From a virus: a DNA stretch of 35,250 nucleotides. Position numbers and translations under genes: made by a program. The notes under the pieces were generated by a model, which worked only from the letters and a program-made list of their open reading frames with translations, was not told where the DNA came from and ran no database searches. The stretch covers positions 1 through 35,250 of IMG/VR virus record IMGVR_UViG_3300047446_000041. One strand, 5' to 3'. Positions 22,724 through 27,806 of the stretch are shown here, piece by piece. Numbering within the stretch: the first letter of the stretch is position 1; every line of letters begins with the position of its first letter.

Positions 22724-22930
22724 ATGAACGCCACCACCACCGCCCGAGTCACCGTCAAGACCCAGGGTGCCGGGGGATGGGCCCTGGTCCGCGAGTTCGA
22801 CGCCACGGGCACCGAGATCCGCACCCACAAGGTTCGCAGCAACGAGGACATGCTCGTCTCGGCGAACACCAAGACCGGACGCAACTGGGGTTGGGGCGCG
22901 ATGGGTACCGGCTACTGGGCCGGGATGTAA
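22724..22930 (+). CDS. Hypothetical protein (68 aa)
   Basis: ATG with AGGGGAGA upstream. The product begins MNATTTARVTVKTQGAGG, continues WALVREFDATGTEIRTHKVRS and ends NWGWGAMGTGYWAGM, an unusual Gly/Trp-rich tail. It is probably a small beta-sheet protein. It is the last of the single-gene cassettes (promoter I, gene, strong terminator). No family is recognised. Confidence 0.68.
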   Translation: MNATTTARVTVKTQGAGGWALVREFDATGTEIRTHKVRSNEDMLVSANTKTGRNWGWGAMGTGYWAGM

Positions 22931-22940
22931 GCACTGAAGA

Positions 22941-22971
22941 GAAGCCCCTCGGGAAACCGGGGGGCTTCTTT
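22941..22971 (+). terminator. Rho-independent terminator
   Basis: GAAGCCCCTCGG pairs with CCGGGGGGCTTC around GAAA, followed by TTTG. It is strong and well formed. Confidence 0.8.
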
Positions 22972-22986
22972 GTGTCTCGGGAAAGA

Positions 22987-23056
22987 TGCATGGGCGTTAC
23001 ACCTAAATTTATGCCGGCATGGGACCTCTATGCATGGGCGTTACATCTATCTTTGG
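22987..23056 (+). repeat. 26-bp repeat, two direct copies; intergenic region
   Basis: TGCATGGGCGTTACACCT at 22987-23004 (truncated) and a full copy at 23031-23056, 44 bp apart. The stretch 22972-23189 has no gene. Besides these repeats it holds a GTGGTC/GACCAC inverted repeat (from about 23060) and a TTGAG-AA-CTCAA palindrome at 23126-23137, which could belong to a promoter for the next gene. Confidence 0.65.
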
Positions 23057-23189
23057 CTTGTGGTCCAGACCACTTCTTCACAGGATGGTCACAACCGGAG
23101 CACATGGCCCCCACCTGTGAATATGTTGAGAACTCAAGCAATACTCTTACCTAACACGCACGCAATGTCCCGTTAGGGGGTTTTCGATC

Positions 23190-23654
23190 ATGGTTTGCAT
23201 CTCGTCGGCACCGACGGTTGATTTGTTCCTTGAGATACCGGTGCCGATGAGTCATGGGGGATGGGCATGGGGACCGCACCCGCGCTTCCCTGGCCCCCTC
23301 GGCTCTGACTACGCCTACAACGGCCGGGAAATCTGTTCCCTGGTCCGCGCCTACTCCGTCACCGTTACGCGTCTCCTGAGGCCCGCTGAGGCTCCTAGGT
23401 TCATCGTCTACGGCAGGGGTCGGGTAACCGGCATGGTCACCTCGCGCGATGAATGGGTGTGGTCCCCGGGACGCCACACCTACCGACCGACCAGCGAGCA
23501 GCCGTGGGACGAGTCAAGAGCCGCTATCCGTCGCTACTTTGAGCTGACCGGGGTCATCTTCACCCGGCAGAAATTCAGGGCGAACATCAGCGGATCGAGC
23601 ACGCTGCTGCCCCACCCCCCGCCGCTGAGACTGGTGCGCGACCCTGCGGCATAG
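23190..23654 (+). CDS. Hypothetical protein (154 aa)
   Basis: ATG 23190 with AGGGGG 7-8 nt upstream; an in-frame ATG at 23247 is an alternative. The product begins MVCISSAPTVDLFLEIPV and contains YSVTVTRLLRPAEAPRFIVY and PWDESRAAIRRYFELTGVIF. There is no recognised domain, membrane segment or cysteine cluster. It is the first of three small genes leading to the integrase, away from the operator cassettes, so it could be lysogeny-related. That is position only. Confidence 0.55.
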   Translation: MVCISSAPTVDLFLEIPVPMSHGGWAWGPHPRFPGPLGSDYAYNGREICSLVRAYSVTVTRLLRPAEAPRFIVYGRGRVTGMVTSRDEWVWSPGRHTYRPTSEQPWDESRAAIRRYFELTGVIFTRQKFRANISGSSTLLPHPPPLRLVRDPAA

Positions 23655-23663
23655 CCTGGGCCC

Positions 23664-23921
23664 ATGGAAATGAACTGGACGATCCTGGGCCGTGGCGCTG
23701 GGCAGTGCGAGGTGTATGGGGTCGAGGATGCCGCCAGACGCCTTGCTGAGGTCATCCGGGACACCTACAGCGCCGATGGGTCAGACGTGGTCGCCTCGGT
23801 CCTTACAAACGTGCTGGGGCCCCTGCGTTTCGTCATGGTGACCGAGGGGGAGCGGAACATCTCGCTAGGTTTCCCATGGTCAGGACACCGTGCGGGCCTG
23901 CTAGTTACTCTGACTCCATGA
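23664..23921 (+). CDS. Hypothetical protein (85 aa)
   Basis: ATG 9 nt after the previous stop, without a strong ribosome site. The product begins MEMNWTILGRGAGQCEVYGV, then a helix (EDAARRLAEVIRDTYSA), then VVASVLTNVLGPLRFVMVTE and a beta C-terminus. It overlaps the next gene by ATGA. No function is recognised. Confidence 0.55.
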   Translation: MEMNWTILGRGAGQCEVYGVEDAARRLAEVIRDTYSADGSDVVASVLTNVLGPLRFVMVTEGERNISLGFPWSGHRAGLLVTLTP

Positions 23922-24199
23922 CTCAAAACACCAGGCCGCGCACGCAGCGATACGTCATCACGACCACGCCGGATCAGCGCATGTGGGGGATCCTCGACCG
24001 CTACCTGTACGGCTACTGCACCTTGCCGGACGGAGAGGGCAACTTCCTTCCGCTGGAATGGAAGATGCGCGAAGGGGCGGAAGCCTGGCTCTACAAGTGC
24101 CGGGTTGCCTGGGGTACCGGGTTTGTACCGGCGCCCGAAGGATGGAACTCGCTACGGCCGGAACCCTCTCCCTGGGACGCCGCTTACTACAACCGCTGA
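23918..24199 (+). CDS. Hypothetical protein (93 aa)
   Basis: ATG 23918 in an ATGA overlap with the previous gene. The product begins MTQNTRPRTQRYVITTTPDQ, continues RMWGILDRYLYGYCTLPDGE and GAEAWLYKCRVAWGTGF, and ends SPWDAAYYNR. It is rich in Trp and Tyr. It starts MTQN, as the integrase does, possibly by chance. No helix-turn-helix is visible. The role is unknown. Confidence 0.6.
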   Translation: MTQNTRPRTQRYVITTTPDQRMWGILDRYLYGYCTLPDGEGNFLPLEWKMREGAEAWLYKCRVAWGTGFVPAPEGWNSLRPEPSPWDAAYYNR

Positions 24200-24221
24200 T
24201 GTGATGTCCCGAAGGGTGTAT

Positions 24222-24237
24222 GTGTTTGCTCAAACAC
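24222..24237. promoter_or_regulatory. 16-bp perfect palindrome before the integrase gene
   Basis: GTGTTTG, CT, CAAACAC, 17 nt upstream of the integrase ATG. It differs from the main operator family, suggesting a separate control of integrase. A TAGCCT -10-like hexamer follows at about 24241. Confidence 0.55.
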
Positions 24238-24253
24238 CTGTAGCCTTGGGGAC

Positions 24254-25678
24254 ATGACACAGAATCTTCGCAGCGCGGTAGCCGTAGCCAACGGCCAGGG
24301 ACGGCCCACGATCGGTGCCTACTACCGGCTCAGCGTTGAAGTCGACGGCTCGTCCAGTATCGCTACTCAGCGCGCTGCCTGCCGACGATGGGCCGAGCAG
24401 AACGGGCACAACCCCGATGACATGGTCGAGTACATAGACGCTGGTGTGAGCGGCGCCAAGCAGTTGGAAAAGCGCAAGGGCATGGCAGAGCTCATGCGCG
24501 ACCGGCCGGAAGTCATCATTGCGTGGAAACAGGACCGCTACGCGCGCAACGTCTCTGAGTTCCTCCGCCTCGTGGCATGGGCCGAGGCAAACAAGTCCGC
24601 GCTAGCCACCACTGATGGCCAACTGAACACGTCCACGCTCAATGGGCGCATGGTCGCTACCGTCCTCGCTGCACTGTCCGAGTGGGAACGGGACATGATC
24701 AGGGGACGTATTACCGAGGCACACGCCACCCGACGTACGCAGGGCCGTTGGTCATCCGGGACAGCACCGTACGGCTACAAGATTGTCCGGCGGGATAGTG
24801 CTGCATACCTGGAGATCGACGACGAGCAAGCAGAGAACGTCCGAGCTGCTGTCCGAAAGCTGCTCGACGGCGGGTCAGCCACTAGCACGGCTCCCATGGT
24901 GGGGCTCGGTCATCAGCGGTGGCGCCTCTTGCTCCGGTCGCACACCCTGCGTGGTCAGCGCTCGTATAAGGGCAGTCTAGTTGTCGGCGAGGACGGCATC
25001 ACGCCCGTGCAATTCGCCGAGCCCATCATCAGCGCTGCCGAGCACAAAGCCATCAACGCGCGTCTAGATGCCCTGGGCGCGGGTCTGGTACGTGCACCGC
25101 GCGGCGCGTCTCCTATGGCCCATGGGATGGCGTTCTGCCACAGGGGTTGCCCGCTGAGCGGTGGGGCGAGCGGCAGGGGTGTCCGCCTGTACAAGTGCCA
25201 CACCGGACACGTGACGATCAATGCCGAGACCCTAGACAGCGCGGTACGTGACTCGTTCCTCGCGCGCTGGGGCGGCATGGCCGAGTACGTGGTGCGCTTC
25301 GAGGGTGGCAACGACATGACGAACGAGATGATCGAGGCTGAAGAGCAAGTAGCGCGCCTCGTGGCAAAGATGGCTTCCGCAGGACCGCTGATGATGGCTG
25401 GTCTTGAGAAGCACGCCGCCGAGCTGGAAGCCGCGTACGAGGATCTGAAGGCCGCTCACGACCCTGACGTACGCGAGGTGCTCGAACCCACTGGGAGGAC
25501 GCTAGGCGAAGCCTGGGAGGCGTCTCCGGGGGAACGTAGCCGGTTGCTCGCCGATGTGGGCTTGGTAGTCACCCTGCACCCTAGGCAGCGACCGGAACGG
25601 CTCGAAATCCAATGGGCATCGGGCGGCGACGATCAGGAACTCGCGGACATGCTCGGAGAGATGGACGCTGCGGGATGA
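24254..25678 (+). CDS. Large serine integrase
   Basis: The protein has 474 residues; GGGGA lies just before the ATG. After about 20 extra residues the resolvase domain begins: GAYYRLSVE with the predicted nucleophile Ser27, then IATQRAACRRWAEQ, DAGVSGAKQLEKR, WKQDRYARNVSEF and a long helix ending RITEAH. The recombinase domain (GTAPYGYKIVRRD...) follows. A zinc ribbon (CHRGCPL...YKCHTGH, about residues 294-320) and a helical, probably coiled-coil, segment (about 357-402) complete the protein. This is the full architecture and usual length of phage integrases such as R4 or TG1. It should recombine attP with a host attB; the likely attP begins 21 nt after its stop. Confidence 0.95.
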   Translation: MTQNLRSAVAVANGQGRPTIGAYYRLSVEVDGSSSIATQRAACRRWAEQNGHNPDDMVEYIDAGVSGAKQLEKRKGMAELMRDRPEVIIAWKQDRYARNVSEFLRLVAWAEANKSALATTDGQLNTSTLNGRMVATVLAALSEWERDMIRGRITEAHATRRTQGRWSSGTAPYGYKIVRRDSAAYLEIDDEQAENVRAAVRKLLDGGSATSTAPMVGLGHQRWRLLLRSHTLRGQRSYKGSLVVGEDGITPVQFAEPIISAAEHKAINARLDALGAGLVRAPRGASPMAHGMAFCHRGCPLSGGASGRGVRLYKCHTGHVTINAETLDSAVRDSFLARWGGMAEYVVRFEGGNDMTNEMIEAEEQVARLVAKMASAGPLMMAGLEKHAAELEAAYEDLKAAHDPDVREVLEPTGRTLGEAWEASPGERSRLLADVGLVVTLHPRQRPERLEIQWASGGDDQELADMLGEMDAAG

Positions 25679-25698
25679 TCGAGTGAGCTAGGGCACAC

Positions 25699-25747
25699 CC
25701 AAAGGTCACGGGTCGGTAACGGAAACGTATCGGCTCGTGACCTTTGG
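25699..25747. other. Candidate attP
   Basis: CCAAAGGTCACG (25699-25710) and CGTGACCTTTGG (25736-25747) form a perfect 12-bp inverted repeat around a 25-bp core. Inside, GTCGGTA and TATCGGC give a second, imperfect dyad. Outer arms plus inner dyad around a short core, about 50 bp next to the integrase gene, is the layout of phiC31-type attP sites. The crossover would fall near 25723. A hairpin terminator for int is the alternative, but the loop is long and there is no T-run. Confidence 0.65.
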
Positions 25748-25819
25748 CGTATCAGCGCATGGGGTGAGCGCCGCTCCTACACCCAACCAAGCCAAACTCA
25801 TCATCTCTGACCTGGCCTT

Positions 25820-25909
25820 ATGTAGAGATGTAGTTTTAGACCTATTTTTATGAATCACATAAGAGTCTCTAAGGGATTCAAGAAACACACCCCGTTTCTG
25901 CACTTCTAC
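25820..25909. repeat. 90-bp dispersed repeat, copy 2
   Basis: 94% identical to 7536-7625, with the match trailing off upstream to 25807. It keeps the CAGAAAC/GTTTCTG region (AAGAAAC here) and the ATGTAGAGATGTAG start. It lies between the candidate attP and a 17-bp motif. Confidence 0.85.
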
Positions 25910-25919
25910 ATCACGACTC

Positions 25920-25936
25920 GGTAACCGACTCGACAG
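25920..25936 (+). promoter_or_regulatory. 17-bp start-associated motif, copy 7
   Basis: GGTAACCGACTCGACAG, exact consensus. It lies 30 nt before an ATG that is followed at once by TAG, so no protein gene follows at the usual spacing. Confidence 0.7.
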
Positions 25937-25944
25937 ATACATAG

Positions 25945-26009
25945 TACGGGGGCAGGAGTTCCGCACATGTAGGCACACTGACCCGGTGGACTGAGAGCCT
26001 GCCCCCGTA
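25945..26009 (+). ncRNA. Stem-loop enclosing an ATG-TAG start-stop
   Basis: TACGGGGGCAGG (25945-25956) and CCTGCCCCCGTA (25998-26009) are perfect complements of 12 bp with a 41-nt loop. The 5' arm contains most of an AGGAG ribosome site, and the loop contains ATGTAG (25967-25972) 7 nt after it. It starts 8 nt after motif copy 7. It could be a small RNA, a terminator or a translation-control element. The rest of 26010-26082 shows only a pyrimidine-rich tract. Confidence 0.45.
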
Positions 26010-26082
26010 TTCTCCCTGCGTTGCTCCCCGCTCTCTCTCCCGGGTTGAGCACGCAGGGTCCACTTCGGGTTTAGGGGGACTT

Positions 26083-26466
26083 TTGCTCAAGCGCATCACC
26101 AAGGCAACCGGTCTAGCGGCCATGGCGGTCATTCTGGCGACAGCTCCGGCGTTTGCTGGTGATGGTGCTACGTCGTCTGTCGATGGGGCGTCCTCGGCCT
26201 GGTTCGTGGCGTATGGCGACATCGTCTACGTGAAGGACACCAAGAGCGATGGGCACAGTGCCCTAGCTCAGGTGCAGATTCCGAGCGCGGGTGTCTACGA
26301 GAATCTGTGGAACCCGGACGGTACGGGCACTACGCGGAACAAGCACTACTCGGGCGTGGCCGCTGAGGGTGTTGGTATCTGGTATCGCGCCTGTACGGGC
26401 GAGTACGGTACCGGCGAGATCATCCACTGTGATGACACCTGGTTCTACGCGACGACCGACAACTAA
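26083..26466 (+). CDS. Small secreted protein, possible lysogenic conversion gene
   Basis: The protein has 127 residues from TTG 26083, with AGGGGGA just upstream. It has a clear signal peptide: MLKRITK, a hydrophobic run (GLAAMAVILATA) and an APAFA cleavage site after about residue 25. The mature part of about 100 residues is beta-rich (WFVAYGDIVYVKDTKSDGHS) and has two cysteines (YRACTG and IIHCDD) that could form a disulphide. It resembles small exported Streptomyces proteins of unknown function. It lies just past attP, so in a prophage it would sit at the edge next to host DNA, the usual place for cargo genes. The function is unknown. Confidence 0.7.
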   Translation: MLKRITKATGLAAMAVILATAPAFAGDGATSSVDGASSAWFVAYGDIVYVKDTKSDGHSALAQVQIPSAGVYENLWNPDGTGTTRNKHYSGVAAEGVGIWYRACTGEYGTGEIIHCDDTWFYATTDN

Positions 26467-26536
26467 GCCTGCGGCGGGGCGGCGACTCATGCGGGGATAA
26501 TCACCCTGTGTGTGCACGTGCCCCACCGCACTCACT

Positions 26537-26606
26537 TGCTACGTAGCTCAGTGGTAGAGCAGGGGTCGCGCCCCGATGTGCGCAGGTTCGAATCCTGCCG
26601 TAGCAA
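26537..26606 (+). tRNA. Atypical tRNA, anticodon possibly CGC; perhaps degenerate
   Basis: The acceptor stem TGCTACG/CGTAGCA, D arm GCTC-AGTGGTA-GAGC and T arm GCAGG-TTCGAAT-CCTGC are all canonical. The anticodon arm is not: only GGGG/CCCC around TCGCG can pair, and the total of 70 nt is about two short. Placing U33 before CGC would give anticodon CGC, but the G3-U70 pair needed by alanyl-tRNA synthetase is absent. No CCA is encoded. A GATAAT -10-like hexamer lies at 26496. Confidence 0.65.
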
Positions 26607-26608
26607 CT

Positions 26609-26700
26609 GGTGCAGAAAGTAGGCCCTGACCGGCCGATGATATGCACCCTGGGTGAAAGCGGCTCCCAACTGGCGCACTAGTCATGCGTGCAGCGGAGCC
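26609..26700 (+). other. Structured spacer between the two tRNAs
   Basis: GGTGCA (26609-26614) pairs with TGCACC (26643-26648) around an inner GGCC/GGCC. GGCTCC (26661-26666) pairs with GGAGCC (26695-26700). There is no T-loop sequence, so this is not a third intact tRNA. It may be a processing element or a decayed tRNA. Confidence 0.35.
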
Positions 26701-26715
26701 CCAAGTAGCCCTCAA

Positions 26716-26799
26716 CCGCTGTTGGTGGAACGGAAGACACGCTGCGCTTAGAACGCAGTGCCTTATGGCATGGGGGTTCGAATCCCTCACAGCGGACCA
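26716..26799 (+). tRNA. tRNA-Leu (anticodon UAG), CCA encoded
   Basis: A class II tRNA: acceptor CCGCTGT/ACAGCGG, anticodon stem CTGCG/CGCAG with loop CTTAGAA (anticodon TAG at 26749-26751), variable arm TGCC-TTAT-GGCA and T arm with TTCGAAT. Discriminator A and CCA follow at 26796-26799. It reads CUA, a rare leucine codon in Streptomyces but frequent in this phage. Its CCA overlaps operator K. Confidence 0.92.
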
Positions 26800-26819
26800 C
26801 ATACGAATTTTCGGGGGTG
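26798..26819. promoter_or_regulatory. Operator-like palindrome, site K
   Basis: CACATACGAA, TT, TTCGGGGGTG. It overlaps the CCA end of the tRNA-Leu gene and ends 5 nt before the HNH start. The right arm's GGGGG may serve as the ribosome site. Confidence 0.68.
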
Positions 26820-26824
26820 CTCAC

Positions 26825-27187
26825 ATGGCACGCTCCATATGCTCTACACCTGGTTGCCCTGTCCTGGTGTACCCCGCTGGTAGATGCACTGAGTGCAAGG
26901 CCAGGGCAGGGGCTATGCGCAAGACCTCACAGCGCAAGGGCTATGACAAGCAGTGGCGTACCACACGCCTTGCCTACCTACGTGCTCACCCCTACTGCGA
27001 GTGCACTGAGTGTGGGGTACTGCCCATGCCGCTGAAGCCCACTGCTACTGAGGTTGACCACATGGATGGGCTCGGGCCACTAGGTCCACGTGGTCATGAC
27101 TGGTCGAACCTTCGCAGCATGACCAAGGCTCATCACTCGCGTGAGACAGCACGTCATCAACCTGGTGGATGGAACGACCGTGGTTGA
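26825..27187 (+). CDS. HNH endonuclease next to terminase (120 aa)
   Basis: The start is ATG 26825; longer in-frame starts would run through the tRNA. The N-terminal zinc site CSTPGCPVLVYPAGRCTEC is followed by a basic stretch (RKTSQRKGYDKQWRTTR). The HNH core is YCECTEC, EVDHMDGLGP, NLRSMTKAHHSRETARH. This form is common just before the small terminase gene in HK97-type and actinobacterial phages, where it assists terminase in cutting DNA at cos. It is not closely related to the other two HNH genes here. Confidence 0.88.
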   Translation: MARSICSTPGCPVLVYPAGRCTECKARAGAMRKTSQRKGYDKQWRTTRLAYLRAHPYCECTECGVLPMPLKPTATEVDHMDGLGPLGPRGHDWSNLRSMTKAHHSRETARHQPGGWNDRG

Positions 27188-27335
27188 CGACTGCGCGTGA
27201 CGTCCATTGTGTCCGTTTCGACCCTTAGGGGTGGGGATGGACCCCTTCGACGCTAGGGGACAAAGAGCGCGGGGGAGGGCTTCGCCAGGCGCGCCCGGTT
27301 CAGAACTCACAGACAGTCACGGGAGGTGACCACAC
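27188..27335. other. Candidate cos region
   Basis: A gene-free stretch of 148 bp between the HNH and small terminase genes. It contains TTCGACCCTTAGGGG and TTCGACGCTAGGGG (partial direct repeat), AGGGGT/ACCCCT and TGTCC/GGACA inverted repeats, and a G-rich run (GCGCGGGGGAGGG) near 27268-27280. Position and structure suit cosN/cosB, but the cut site cannot be read. Confidence 0.45.
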
Positions 27336-27806
27336 ATGCCCAAGGGCGGAGCACGCGCACGATCCGGCCCGGTGCCGACGAGCAGAGACCGTAGCCATAA
27401 GGCCAAGGCGCCCGACACGCATGGATGGGTCACCCTTCCCGCCGACGGTCGCCAGGGTGATGCACCGGCATTCCCGCTGGACGAGCCGAACACCCGTGAG
27501 CTTGAGCTCTGGCAGCGCTTGTGGTCTACGCCGCAGGCAGTCATGTGGGAGCAGCTCCACCAAGGCTTTGAGGTTGCGTCCTACGTCCGTCTCCTGACCG
27601 TGGCCGAGAGGCCGGATGCTCCGATTGTGGCCTGGTCTCAGGTGAAGCAGTTCGCCGAGTCCCTGGGCCTGTCTGTGGCTGGCATGCAGCGGAACAAGTG
27701 GACGATCAACGCCACTGACCAGGACGGCGCCGAGGTGCCCACTCTGTCCGCTGTCTCCCCTGTCTCGTCTCTGGCCTCGCGGCTGAAGGCGGTATCAGGT
27801 GAATGA
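27336..27806 (+). CDS. Terminase small subunit
   Basis: The protein has 156 residues; GGGAGGTGA precedes the ATG. The N-terminus is Gly/Arg-rich (MPKGGARARSGPVPTSRDR), as in P27-type small terminases. It is followed by ELELWQRLWSTPQAVMWEQL and a helical block, VAWSQVKQFAESLGLSVAGM. It should recognise cos DNA and deliver it to the large subunit, whose gene overlaps it by 8 nt. Identification rests on the motif pattern and on the neighbours. Confidence 0.82.
   Translation: MPKGGARARSGPVPTSRDRSHKAKAPDTHGWVTLPADGRQGDAPAFPLDEPNTRELELWQRLWSTPQAVMWEQLHQGFEVASYVRLLTVAERPDAPIVAWSQVKQFAESLGLSVAGMQRNKWTINATDQDGAEVPTLSAVSPVSSLASRLKAVSGE

Noticed and set aside
25706-25978. Reverse-strand peptide (VQKRGVFLESLRDSYVI) shared with the first 90-bp repeat
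   Set aside because: The shared peptide only reflects the DNA repeat. Three of the five differences change amino acids, the flanks are unrelated, and the frame crosses the candidate attP and the 17-bp motif.
26609-26700. Possible third tRNA between the two tRNA genes
   Set aside because: It has two hairpins but no T-loop consensus and no closed acceptor stem.
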